Below are positions 1 to 6,500 of a stretch of 8,442 bases of DNA, in pieces. Origin of the DNA: Armatimonadota bacterium. Lineage in GTDB: Bacteria > Armatimonadota > Fimbriimonadia > Fimbriimonadales > Fimbriimonadaceae. The notes beneath the pieces were generated by a model. The model made no database searches. It saw nothing but the letters and a program-made list of their open reading frames with translations, and was not told where the DNA came from. Positions within the stretch are counted from its first letter, which is position 1; every line of letters starts with the position of its first letter. Both the position numbers and the translations under genes were made by a program. Where the stretch lies: contig DPBN01000294.1 in the NCBI GenBank assembly GCA_003516955.1, positions 1 through 8,442 of the forward strand, read 5' to 3'.

Positions 1-615
1 GATCAGGACGGTCGCCACGCCGCTCTCGGCCAGGCGGTCAATCAGACCGGCGGCGTGCGACGGCGGCCAGCGCTTGGTGGCCCAGGCCGCGCCGGGGTTC
101 AGCACCACGAACGGCCTGCGCACACCGGCCTGCTCGAGGGTCCCTTCGATCGTGGCGCGGTCGGTCGGCGAGGGTTGCAGGCCGAAGTCCGCTTGGTGGG
201 CGAGGCCTCCCGCGGCGCGAGCCACGTCGACGTACTGGTCTACGATGTGCCACGAGGTCGGGTCCGGCTTCACCGGTTGCGAGGCCAGCCAAGCGCCTTC
301 GCGCTGCCAGTGGTAGCCCAGCTTCAGCCCGGCCTTGCACCGCCAGACCGGCAACGCACTCTTGGCCAAGCCCTGAAGGTCCAGAGCCGCGTCGAACTCG
401 CCCTCCAGCCGAGGCCAGGTTTTGGGTGCGAGGCCCGGTCGGGCCTCGATCACCTCGTCGACGTGCCGGCAGAGGCGCGGAATCGCCGCGAAACGCGGAT
501 CGCAGACCCAGACGACCGTGCAGCCGGGGTGCCCAGCCTTCAGCGCTCCGGCCGCGGGCAGCGAGCAGACCACGTCGCCCAGCGCGCTGAGCCGGCTGAT
601 CAGAAACCTAGCCAC
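1..615 (-). CDS. Glycosyltransferase family 9 (heptosyltransferase-like), 3' end cut by window edge
   Basis: The first 205 residues of a GT9 glycosyltransferase are visible, and the frame is open to base 1, so about 120-140 C-terminal residues are missing. The family moves heptose or another sugar from a nucleotide donor onto lipid A-core at the cytoplasmic face of the inner membrane. The N-terminus reads RFLISRLSALGD (residues 3-14), the GT9 opening with its conserved Asp at 14. The run LDLQGLAKSAL follows near residue 98, and LNPGAAWATKRWPP (172-185) is the family block with its conserved Lys at 181 and Trp at 183. The start is GTG at 615. It overlaps the stop of the preceding GT9 by 8 bp and has a good GGAGG seven bases upstream, so coupled translation is likely. 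The donor-binding C-terminal half is outside the window, so the exact sugar and acceptor cannot be named. WaaC, WaaF or WaaQ-like roles all remain possible. Confidence 0.9.
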   Translation of the reverse strand, partial: MARFLISRLSALGDVVCSLPAAGALKAGHPGCTVVWVCDPRFAAIPRLCRHVDEVIEARPGLAPKTWPRLEGEFDAALDLQGLAKSALPVWRCKAGLKLGYHWQREGAWLASQPVKPDPTSWHIVDQYVDVARAAGGLAHQADFGLQPSPTDRATIEGTLEQAGVRRPFVVLNPGAAWATKRWPPSHAAGLIDRLAESGVATVLI

Positions 616-1573
616 GCAGCTCCCTCCAGTGCTGCATGGTCGCGGCGAAGATCGCGCTCTGCGGCACGAGGCTCGCGTCCTTGCCGATCGCTAGCACCAC
701 GCCGCGGCCCCAATACGGGCGGAACTGCTCCGGAGGCATGTGGCCGAACACCGTCACGGTGGGCACTCCCAAGGCCGAAGCGATGTGGGCTGTGCCGGTA
801 TCGCCGCTGAGGTGGATGGCGGAGAGCGAGACCGCGGCCATCGTCTTTCGGAGCGGGAGCGCGCCCACCCAGTCGATGGCGTCGGGGAGGTCCGGGTGCG
901 GGTCGGCGGGTCCTCCGAGGTACGCCACGGCGAAGCCCTCCCGAAGCAGCAGCTCACCGACGCCTCGCCAACGATCGATGGGGACGATCTTCTTGGGGTG
1001 GCCGGCGCCGACGGCGATGGTGACGAGCGGCCGATCCGGCAACCCGCTCCGGAGCTCCTCGCGCTCGCGGGTGAGGTTGGGCAGGATCGGCGTAGGGTCG
1101 CCCGTCGCGAAGCCGAGATAGCCCAGCGTCTCGAGGTTCTGGTCGACGACGTGCTCGGCGCGGTGGGGCCAGGGGCGAACGGGATTCAGCCTTCTGGCCA
1201 GGCGGTCGGTGGAGCGCGCCGCGACGCGCCGTTCCGGCCTCGCGCACCACAGGCAGAGGGCGGTCTTGGAGTGGCCTTGGAGGTCGATGCCGAAGTCGTA
1301 GCGGCGGTCCCTCAGCCTGCGGTAGAAGCGCCACTGGCGCGCCAGGCCCCAGGGGGTCCACCGGCTGCGCTTCTCCTGCCGGCTGTCGAAAGCCTCCAGG
1401 CCGTCAACGAGCCGCTCGGTGTCGATCACGTCGGCGCAACGGCGATCGACCACCCAGTCGATGACTGCGCCCGGGACGGACCGCCGCAGGCGCGAGGCCA
1501 CGGGCAGGGCCATCACGCAGTCCCCGATCGCCGAGAACCGGACGATCAGGAACCTCGGCCCGCTTCGATCCAT
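608..1573 (-). CDS. Glycosyltransferase family 9 (heptosyltransferase-like)
   Basis: A complete 321-residue protein, close to the usual 320-350 residues of LPS heptosyltransferases. Family features in order: FLIVRFSAIGD (residues 8-18, conserved Asp18), DLQGHSKTAL (97-106), the central block VGAGHPKK (188-195, Lys195 aligned with the conserved Lys), and SGDTGTAHIASALGVP (256-271) followed by FG, which is the C-terminal nucleotide-sugar site. It probably adds a core sugar to lipid A. It starts 28 bp inside the end of the acyltransferase gene. ATG at 1573 was chosen because AAGGA lies four bases upstream and the protein then begins just before the GT9 motif. An in-frame ATG at 1597 would add eight residues. 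The Trp normally following the conserved Lys is Val197 here, a modest departure. The sugar and acceptor cannot be read from sequence. Together with the downstream GT9 it suggests two successive core transfers. Confidence 0.93.
   Translation of the reverse strand: MDRSGPRFLIVRFSAIGDCVMALPVASRLRRSVPGAVIDWVVDRRCADVIDTERLVDGLEAFDSRQEKRSRWTPWGLARQWRFYRRLRDRRYDFGIDLQGHSKTALCLWCARPERRVAARSTDRLARRLNPVRPWPHRAEHVVDQNLETLGYLGFATGDPTPILPNLTREREELRSGLPDRPLVTIAVGAGHPKKIVPIDRWRGVGELLLREGFAVAYLGGPADPHPDLPDAIDWVGALPLRKTMAAVSLSAIHLSGDTGTAHIASALGVPTVTVFGHMPPEQFRPYWGRGVVLAIGKDASLVPQSAIFAATMQHWRELRG
623..627 (-). promoter_or_regulatory. Strong ribosome binding site deciding the GTG start of the distal GT9 gene
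   Basis: On the minus strand the sequence GGAGGGAG ends a few bases before GTG at 615. Its GGAGG core (623-627) sits 7 bases from the start codon. It lies within the last codons of the upstream GT9 gene. It is the best Shine-Dalgarno match among the region 1 genes and supports this non-ATG start. Confidence 0.7.
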
Positions 1574-2460
1574 CCCTTCCTTCGGGCACTCTTCCATCGG
1601 TCGTGGAGCCAAAGATACTGGTCCGGCCAGCGCCGGATCAGGGACTCGAGATCGCGATTGAGGTCGGCCATGATCTCTTCCGGCTTGACCCCGCTGGCTC
1701 GGTCGTAGGAGCGGGCCGGAAGGATCTCGATATGGAGGCGCCCGACGCCGGTCGAGATGCAGGCGAGCGGGACGAGCGGGGCGCCGGTTCGGAGGTGCAG
1801 CACGGCCGGCCCGAGCACGGTTCCGGCGGGCACGCCGAAGAACGGCACGAACGCCTCCGACGAGTTCTGGTCGGGAAGGATGGCGACCACGCCGTTCGCC
1901 TTGAGCTTCGCCAGGATCGGCCGGGCGGCGTTGCCTCGCGGGATCACCTCCGCCCCCGCATGGCGCCTCATCCGAAGCACCAGGTCGTTCAGCTCCGAGT
2001 CGTTGGCGTCCCTGGCCACGACGCTCATCGGGAACCCGGAGGCGGAGAACCAGTGTGCGCCGCGCTCCCAGTTGCCGAGGTGCGCGGTCACCACCAGCAC
2101 CCCGCGACCGAGGGCGAACGCCCCGTCCAGGTGCTCTCGCCCAGAGACGGTCGTGGTTTCCAGGACCTCCTGGTCGGTGCGGAGCTCGGTGCGGAGGAAG
2201 TCGGCCGCGTTGCGTCCGAAGTGCTCGAAGACGCGGACGGCCAAGCGCCGGCGCTCCTCCTCGGACAGCTCGGGAAACGCCAGCGCGAGGTTCGAGAGCG
2301 TGCGCAGCCGGTGCTTCTTGGAGAGCCGGAACGCGAGCCTGCCGATGCGCTCGCCCGCGGCAGCCGCCCGCTCGGGGCTCGTGGCGACGCACCACCGCTG
2401 GGCTCGAACGAAGGCCCAGCTACCCAGTCGCGTGGCGATCTTGTTCGGCTTCCACTTCAT
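1546..2460 (-). CDS. LpxL/HtrB-type lipid A acyltransferase (lysophospholipid acyltransferase family)
   Basis: 304 residues, the usual length of LpxL/LpxM acyltransferases. These inner-membrane enzymes move an acyl chain from acyl-ACP onto a hydroxyacyl chain of the lipid A precursor. The catalytic HX4E box is HLGNWE (residues 127-132, His127 and Glu132). ILPDQNSSEAFVPFFG (194-209) matches the conserved DQ...FFG acceptor region, and PDQYLWLHDRWK (279-290) matches the terminal PEQYLW.H.RWK signature. The ATG at 2460 lies 41 bp inside lpxK and has no clear Shine-Dalgarno, so translational coupling is likely. The downstream GT9 gene starts 28 bp before its stop. Only one such acyltransferase lies in the operon, so whether it acts as LpxL, LpxM or on another lipid (the family includes phosphatidylinositol mannoside acyltransferases) is open. 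Its place between lpxK and glycosyltransferases favours lipid A. Confidence 0.92.
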   Translation of the reverse strand: MKWKPNKIATRLGSWAFVRAQRWCVATSPERAAAAGERIGRLAFRLSKKHRLRTLSNLALAFPELSEEERRRLAVRVFEHFGRNAADFLRTELRTDQEVLETTTVSGREHLDGAFALGRGVLVVTAHLGNWERGAHWFSASGFPMSVVARDANDSELNDLVLRMRRHAGAEVIPRGNAARPILAKLKANGVVAILPDQNSSEAFVPFFGVPAGTVLGPAVLHLRTGAPLVPLACISTGVGRLHIEILPARSYDRASGVKPEEIMADLNRDLESLIRRWPDQYLWLHDRWKSARRKGWIEAGRGS

Positions 2461-3433
2461 CGATTCGGTCGGCCAGCCACCTTCGGAAGTCGTCCGCCGG
2501 CTCGATGCTGGGGTGGAGCAGCGCGACCACCCAGCGGAACCGATCCAGGTCCGACCGGCGGCGGATCTTCACCCAGTCCTTGGCGGACGTGACGACCGTT
2601 GCTCCGGGCGGCACTCCCTCCAGCAGGTTACCCGCGAGGAGCGGGTCGTGGTCGGTGCGGACCACCAGCCGGGAGAGCCGAACGCCGGCCTCGGCCAGGG
2701 ACCGTTCGAAGCGGTCGGGCCGACCGAGCGCGCAGAGCAGCACCGCCTCCTCGGGCGCGTCGGTTGGGGCGCCGGCGATCGGGTCGAGGAACGACAGAGG
2801 CCCCTGCTCGACCCGGAAGCGGCCCGGAAGCACGAGGTCGGCGAGCCGGCGGCTGCTCCTCGGTTCCCGGTATGGGCCTGCGGGGAGGCAGAACCGGTTG
2901 GGAGGGCTCGGATCGTCCAGGAGGATGGACACGTCCTTGGCCAGGCGGAGGTGCTGGAAGCCGTCGTCCAGCACCAGCACGGCGTCGGATGCATGCAGGG
3001 CGCAGAGCCGGGCGGCGGCAACCCGGTCCCGTCCGACGACCAGTTCGAGATCGGGGCGGAGCCAGCGCAACATGGCGGGCTCGTCGCCCCATTCGCCGGG
3101 GTCCAGAGGCCCGTCGGGCGCCCAAGATGCGCTCTCTTGCCTCGGTGACCCGTAGCCGCTGCACGACACGACGACCCTCCGGCCCAGCCCACGCAGCAGG
3201 TCGGCGAGGTGGAGCGCGACGGGCGACTTGCCCGAGCCGCCGACGACCAGGTTGCCGACGCACACGATCGGGTGGTGGGGTTGCTCCGCGCGCTTCAGGC
3301 CTAGGGAGTAGACGGCCCGATAGCCGAGCCAGCCGGCGGAGTAGAGGGCGGAGAGGGGAAGAAGGGCGGCTCGCTGGATCGAAGGCACCAACCCCGATCC
3401 GAACCACACCCGCTGTTCCGTCCCCGCCGGCAT
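2420..3433 (-). CDS. lpxK: Tetraacyldisaccharide 4'-kinase LpxK
   Basis: 337 residues, the usual LpxK length. The enzyme uses ATP to phosphorylate the 4' position of the tetraacyldisaccharide, making lipid IVA on the inner face of the cytoplasmic membrane. Residues about 15-45 form the hydrophobic N-terminal helix seen in the family. The P-loop is VGGSGKSP (64-71), a conservative variant of the usual VGGTGKTP. Further blocks are WGDEPAML (115-122), VLVLDDGFQHL (152-162, Walker B-like Asp156/Asp157), LPAGPYREP (183-191), RTDHDPL (259-265) and TSAKDWVKI (282-290, usually TTEKDAVKL). It is the first visible gene of the minus-strand operon and overlaps the acyltransferase gene by 41 bp. ATG at 3433 has no good Shine-Dalgarno. 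Upstream in-frame GTG codons exist, but the added residues do not resemble LpxK, so the N-terminus is uncertain by some residues. The call itself is secure. Confidence 0.96.
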   Translation of the reverse strand: MPAGTEQRVWFGSGLVPSIQRAALLPLSALYSAGWLGYRAVYSLGLKRAEQPHHPIVCVGNLVVGGSGKSPVALHLADLLRGLGRRVVVSCSGYGSPRQESASWAPDGPLDPGEWGDEPAMLRWLRPDLELVVGRDRVAAARLCALHASDAVLVLDDGFQHLRLAKDVSILLDDPSPPNRFCLPAGPYREPRSSRRLADLVLPGRFRVEQGPLSFLDPIAGAPTDAPEEAVLLCALGRPDRFERSLAEAGVRLSRLVVRTDHDPLLAGNLLEGVPPGATVVTSAKDWVKIRRRSDLDRFRWVVALLHPSIEPADDFRRWLADRIDEVEAEQDRHATG

Positions 3434-3541
3434 CGCAGGAAGTATGCGGCACAGAACCCGCAGGATTCTCTGGGCCTTCCGGCCCCGTCCCGGGTCGGAC
3501 CGCCCGGCGTCGGCTCGGAGCCATACGGTAAACACGTTGCC
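3434..3541. other. Divergent intergenic region between lpxK and mtaB
   Basis: This 108-bp gap must hold the start signals for the left-going lpxK operon and the right-going mtaB gene, unless lpxK belongs to a longer transcript. I see no convincing -35/-10 pair in either direction. The best minus-strand -10 candidate is CATACT, about ten bases before the lpxK start, which would leave almost no leader. A small inverted repeat at 3472-3485 (GGGCC TTCC GGCCC) would form a 5-bp stem, with a GGAA tetraloop on the lpxK-sense strand. Neither start codon has a clear ribosome binding site. Confidence 0.4.
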
Positions 3542-4882
3542 ATGCCCCGCGCCGCGTTCACCACGCTCGGATGCAAGGTGAACCAGTACGAAACCCAGCG
3601 CATTCTCGAGTCCTTCGAGGACGCCGGCTTCTCGGTCGTCCCGTTCGACTCTCCCGCCGACGTCTACGTGGTGAACACATGCAGCGTCACGGCGGTGGCC
3701 GAGAGCAAGAGCCGCTACACCGTGCGCCGGGCGCTGCGCTCGAACCCCAAGGCCAAGGTCGTGGTCACGGGCTGCGCGGCCCAGATGGCCCTCAACGAGC
3801 GCAGGGCCTTTCCCGAGGCGCACCTGCTGGTGCCGAACCCCGAGAAGATGCGCACCGTGGAGCACGTTCTGCGGGCGTTCCCGGGGCTGGGAGCGGGCCT
3901 GCGGCCCCGGCCAAGGAGCGCCAAGACGCCCGGCTCGGCTTGGAAGGGCCGCACGCGCGCCACGATCAAGATTCAAGAAGGCTGCAACGTTTTCTGCAGC
4001 TACTGCTCCATTCCGTTCACGCGGCCGCACATGGTCAGCCGTCCCGCGGCGGAGATTCTCGGCGAGGTGGACCGCCTGGTGCAGATGGGCTACAAGGAGG
4101 TCGTGCTCAGCGGCGTGCTGATCGGGGCCTACGGGCCGGACACCGGGAGCGGGGGTCCGCACTTCGAGGACCTCATCGAGCTGATGGCAGACACCCCGGG
4201 GCTGGAGCGGATCCGCATCAGCAGCATCGAGATGCGGCACGTCACGTTCCGGCTCATGAACCTCATGGCCTCCGGCCTGGTGGTGCCGCACCTGCACCTG
4301 CCCCTCCAGAGCGGCAGCGACGGCGTGCTGCGCGACATGAACCGCCCGTACACCTCCAGGGAGTTCCTGGACCTGCTGGACCTGCTCCGCGCGGTGGTGC
4401 CGGACCTCTTGGTCACCACGGACGTGATGGTCGGCTTCCCCACGGAGACGCCCGAGCGCTTCGAGGAGAGCCTGAGGACCGTCGAGCAAGCCTCCTTCCT
4501 GAAGGCGCACGTGTTCCGCTTCAGCCCCCGCCCTGGAACCAAGGCCGACGTGTGGGGCGACGCGGTGGCCGCCGAGGAGAAGCAGCGCCGGAGCCAGCTG
4601 CTGATGGAGGTCGCGGGGCGCACGGGCGAGGCCGAGGCTGCGAGGTTCCTGGGGAGGAGCCTGCGCGTTCTGGTGGAGGGGAAGTGCCCGAAGACCGGCC
4701 TGATGGCGGGTCTCTCGGACAACTACCTGGAGGTTCGCTTCGCCGGTCCGGCCGAGCTGGCCAGGCGCGTCTGCACCGTTGCCGCGATGGAGGTTCGCGA
4801 CGGGGTCGTGTACGGGGAGCTGGCGACCCCCGGGGGCTCGTCCGGCTCCAGCGACGACCTCATCCGCGTCGCGGCGCTGTGA
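3542..4882 (+). CDS. mtaB: tRNA (N6-threonylcarbamoyladenosine-37-C2) methylthiotransferase MtaB
   Basis: 446 residues, typical of MtaB, a radical-SAM enzyme with two 4Fe-4S clusters. It adds a methylthio group to t6A37 of tRNAs reading ANN codons, giving ms2t6A. The N-terminal UPF0004 domain carries the cluster cysteines Cys11 (TLGCKVNQYE), Cys47 (NTCSVT) and Cys78 (VTGCAAQ). The radical-SAM triad is CNVFCSYC (Cys148, Cys152, Cys155), preceded by IKIQEG as usual in MtaB. VVLSGVLIGAYG (187-198) is the MtaB version of the next block, and LHLPLQSGSD (251-260) and DVMVGFPTE (294-302) follow. Residues about 374-427 fit a short TRAM-like RNA-binding tail. TLGCKVNQYE and the GAYG block favour MtaB over MiaB or RimO. 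ATG at 3542 places the first cysteine at 11 as expected, but there is no clear Shine-Dalgarno. The gene stands alone, divergent from lpxK and followed by a 95-bp gap before acpP. Confidence 0.95.
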   Translation: MPRAAFTTLGCKVNQYETQRILESFEDAGFSVVPFDSPADVYVVNTCSVTAVAESKSRYTVRRALRSNPKAKVVVTGCAAQMALNERRAFPEAHLLVPNPEKMRTVEHVLRAFPGLGAGLRPRPRSAKTPGSAWKGRTRATIKIQEGCNVFCSYCSIPFTRPHMVSRPAAEILGEVDRLVQMGYKEVVLSGVLIGAYGPDTGSGGPHFEDLIELMADTPGLERIRISSIEMRHVTFRLMNLMASGLVVPHLHLPLQSGSDGVLRDMNRPYTSREFLDLLDLLRAVVPDLLVTTDVMVGFPTETPERFEESLRTVEQASFLKAHVFRFSPRPGTKADVWGDAVAAEEKQRRSQLLMEVAGRTGEAEAARFLGRSLRVLVEGKCPKTGLMAGLSDNYLEVRFAGPAELARRVCTVAAMEVRDGVVYGELATPGGSSGSSDDLIRVAAL

Positions 4883-4891
4883 GTCCCGGTT

Positions 4892-4921
4892 TTGCCCGGC
4901 GCGCCGGGCTTGGTGCATAAT
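4892..4921 (+). promoter_or_regulatory. Candidate sigma70-type promoter for acpP-fabF
   Basis: TTGCCC (4892-4897, four of six consensus bases) and CATAAT (4916-4921, five of six) are separated by 18 bp. They sit 57 bp upstream of the acpP ATG, in one of the few less GC-rich spots of the window. A separate promoter after mtaB fits the high expression acpP normally needs. This is pattern matching by eye and no transcription start is known. Confidence 0.5.
4894..4909. repeat. Perfect 16-bp palindrome in the mtaB-acpP gap
   Basis: GCCCGGCGCGCCGGGC equals its own reverse complement. It begins 11 bp after the mtaB stop and lies between, and partly over, the proposed -35 and -10 elements of acpP. 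As RNA it would fold into a 6-bp GC stem with a CGCG loop, but no T-run follows, so a standard intrinsic terminator for mtaB is not clear. As DNA it has the symmetry and position of a repressor operator. In such GC-rich DNA a chance GC palindrome is also possible. Confidence 0.5.
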
Positions 4922-4933
4922 GTTCAGGCTGTT

Positions 4934-4956
4934 CCTCGCCGGAATGCCGGGCGAGG
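4934..4956 (+). other. Hairpin in the acpP leader
   Basis: CCTCGCC (4934-4940) pairs exactly with GGCGAGG (4950-4956). Two inner G-C pairs (4941-4942 with 4947-4948) can close on an AATG loop if G4949 is bulged. The element ends 21 bases before the acpP start and 10 bases before the proposed ribosome binding site, so it would sit in the 5' leader of the acpP mRNA if the proposed promoter is used. Confidence 0.45.
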
Positions 4957-4966
4957 CGGCTCTCGT

Positions 4967-4971
4967 AGGTG
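4967..4971 (+). promoter_or_regulatory. Ribosome binding site deciding the acpP start
   Basis: AGGTG lies six bases before ATG at 4978. An in-frame GTG at 4969 would add three residues but falls inside this element, so ATG at 4978 is preferred. It also gives the standard ACP start MSQEIL. Confidence 0.6.
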
Positions 4972-4977
4972 CAATCC

Positions 4978-5214
4978 ATGTCTCAGGAAATTCTGGATCG
5001 CGTTCGCAAAGTCGTCGTCAACGCTCTGAACGTCAAGGAGGAGGAGGTCGTCGAGAGCGCTTCCTTCCAGGAGGATCTCGGTGCGGACTCGCTGGACGTC
5101 GTGGAGCTCGCCATGGCGCTGGAGGAGGAGTTCGGGATCGACATCCCTGACGACGACGTCAACAACATCAAGACGGTCGGGGACGCCGTCAACTACATCA
5201 GCCAGAAGGCATGA
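4978..5214 (+). CDS. acpP: Acyl carrier protein
   Basis: 78 residues, acidic, the normal length of bacterial fatty-acid ACP. It carries growing acyl chains on a 4'-phosphopantetheine arm attached to Ser38 in the motif [18 protein letters not shown] (residues 35-52). That stretch is also the acidic helix II which partner enzymes recognise. The end (VGDAVNYI, residues 67-74) matches the family's last helix. Its stop codon overlaps the start of fabF in an ATGA, so the two are translated from one message. Its acyl chains are likely donors for the lipid A acyltransferase at 1546-2460, and octanoyl-ACP is the usual source of protein-bound lipoate, relevant to the ligase at 6501-7175. A 95-bp gap with a candidate promoter separates it from mtaB. 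Confidence 0.97.
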   Translation: MSQEILDRVRKVVVNALNVKEEEVVESASFQEDLGADSLDVVELAMALEEEFGIDIPDDDVNNIKTVGDAVNYISQKA

Positions 5215-6464
5215 GCTCTCCTCGCCGCTCGTCCGGCCGGGTGGTGGTTACCGGTCTCGGCGCGGTCACTCCGTTGGGTGTCGGCGTGGTCCCCACTTGG
5301 GAGGCGCTGAAGGCCGGCAAAAACGGGATCGGACGCATCACCTGCCTCGATCCCTCGGACTTCTCCACGCAGATCGCGGCGGAGGTCAAGGACTTCAACG
5401 CCGAGGACTACCTGGACCGGAAGGAGGCCAGGCGGATCGACCGCTTCATCGCCTTGGCGGTCGCCGCCGCGAAGATGGCCATTGAGGACGCCTCGCTGAA
5501 GATCTCCGAGGAGGAGACGTTCGACGTGGGCGTGCTGGTCAGCTCCGGCATCGGGGGCCTGACGTTCCTCGGCGAGCAGCACAAGCGGATGCTGGAGGCC
5601 GGTCCGGGCAAGGTCTCCCCGTTCCTCGTGCCGTACATGATCCCCGACATGGCTTCGGGCTACATCTCCATCCTCAACGGGTACCGGGGGCCGAACCTGT
5701 GCGTCGTGACGGCCTGCGCCACGGGGTCCCACTCGATCGGCGAGGCGGCGCACATCATCCGGCGCGGAGACGCCAAGGTGATGCTGGCTGGCGGGAGTGA
5801 GGCTCCCGTGAACCCGATCTCGCTGGCGGCGTTCTGCGCCGCCCGGGCCATGAGCACGCGAAACGACGACCCGGAGCACGCCTCGCGCCCGTTCGACAAG
5901 GACCGGGACGGCTTCGTGATGGGCGAGGGCGCGGGGGTGCTGGTGCTGGAGGACTACGACTACGCCGTGGCCCGAGGCGCCAGGATCTACGGCGAGCTGG
6001 TTGGCTACGGGCTGAGCGGCGACGCCTACCACATCACCCAGCCGGACCCGGACTCTCGCGGAGCCGTCCGCTCGATGGCGATGGCCCTCGAGAGCGCCGG
6101 CCTGAAGCCGGAGGACGTGGACTACATCAACGCCCACGGGACCTCGACCTACTACAACGACAAGGGTGAGACCGAGGCGATCAAGAAGGTGTTCGGCGAA
6201 GCCGCGTACAAGGTCGCGGTGAGCAGCACCAAGTCCATGCACGGGCACCTGCTGGGCGCGGCGGGCGCGGTGGAGGCCGTGGCGTGCCTGAAGGCGATGG
6301 AGGAGGGGATCATCCCGCCCACCATCAACTATGAGACGCCGGACCCGGAGTGCGACCTGGACTACGTGCCGAACGCCGCGCGGCAGGCCGAGGTGAAGGT
6401 GGCGATGTCGAACTCGTTCGGCTTCGGCGGTCACAACGCCACGCTGATCTTCCGCAAGGTTTGA
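5211..6464 (+). CDS. fabF: Beta-ketoacyl-ACP synthase II (FabF)
   Basis: 417 residues, very close to the 413 of E. coli FabF. It condenses malonyl-ACP with acyl-ACP, extending the chain by two carbons in the cytosol. The Cys-His-His centre is complete: Cys169 in [13 protein letters not shown], His309 in NAHGTST and His346 in [12 protein letters not shown], with the supporting Lys341. NSFGFGGHN (401-409) is the conserved glycine-rich gating loop. [14 protein letters not shown] (10-23) is the family opening. The ATG overlaps the acpP stop (ATGA), the classic acpP-fabF arrangement. The AAGG in the last acpP codons is too close to be an ideal Shine-Dalgarno, so reinitiation after acpP is likely. 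The single-residue active-site pattern fits FabF rather than FabB or FabH, and nothing suggests a polyketide-type loss of function. Confidence 0.97.
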   Translation: MSSPRRSSGRVVVTGLGAVTPLGVGVVPTWEALKAGKNGIGRITCLDPSDFSTQIAAEVKDFNAEDYLDRKEARRIDRFIALAVAAAKMAIEDASLKISEEETFDVGVLVSSGIGGLTFLGEQHKRMLEAGPGKVSPFLVPYMIPDMASGYISILNGYRGPNLCVVTACATGSHSIGEAAHIIRRGDAKVMLAGGSEAPVNPISLAAFCAARAMSTRNDDPEHASRPFDKDRDGFVMGEGAGVLVLEDYDYAVARGARIYGELVGYGLSGDAYHITQPDPDSRGAVRSMAMALESAGLKPEDVDYINAHGTSTYYNDKGETEAIKKVFGEAAYKVAVSSTKSMHGHLLGAAGAVEAVACLKAMEEGIIPPTINYETPDPECDLDYVPNAARQAEVKVAMSNSFGFGGHNATLIFRKV

Positions 6465-6470
6465 GCGTTT

Positions 6471-6498
6471 GGGAGCGGGTCGGGAACCGCCTGCTCCC
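6471..6498. terminator. Possible bidirectional terminator hairpin between convergent genes
   Basis: GGGAGC (6471-6476) pairs with GCTCCC (6493-6498). The stem can continue inward by four pairs (two G-C, two G-T on the plus-strand RNA), leaving an 8-base loop. The hairpin fills most of the 36-bp gap between the fabF stop and the ligase stop, the expected place for shared termination. Neither side has a T-run, so it would be a hairpin-only terminator or a 3'-end stabiliser. Confidence 0.45.
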
Positions 6499-6500
6499 TC

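Noticed and set aside
38..340. A 100-codon minus-strand frame starting MQGRAEAG
   Set aside because: It overlaps the partial GT9 gene in another frame and has no recognisable motif. The GT9 frame carries the conserved residues.
608..2395. A 595-codon minus-strand frame that would extend the GT9 gene through the acyltransferase gene
   Set aside because: The region upstream of about 1597 in this frame is Arg/Ala/Pro-rich shadow of the acyltransferase gene. The GT9 homology begins at the Met at 1573, which has its own ribosome site.
3434..3465. A 7-bp direct repeat CGCAGGA at 3434 and 3459 in the divergent region
   Set aside because: It is too short, and with only two copies it is easily explained by chance in GC-rich DNA. 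No promoter is attached to it.
2420..4918. An 832-codon open frame on the minus strand running from lpxK back across the whole of mtaB
   Set aside because: Only the part from 3433 down resembles a protein family (LpxK). The upstream half is antisense to mtaB and is low-complexity, rich in His, Arg, Ala and Gly, as expected from the third-position GC bias of mtaB.
3571..4920. A 449-codon plus-strand frame overlapping mtaB
   Set aside because: It has the Gly/Arg/Ala/Pro composition of an out-of-frame reading, while the mtaB frame carries all radical-SAM motifs.
5193..6434. A 413-codon frame antisense to fabF
   Set aside because: It is rich in His, Arg, Val and Gly with no family signature, and fabF on the other strand is complete with all catalytic residues.
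5211..6464. Possibility that acpP-fabF is part of a polyketide or specialised lipid cluster
   Set aside because: ACP and FabF are standard in length and motifs, and no ketoreductase, chain-length factor, acyltransferase domain or tailoring gene lies nearby.
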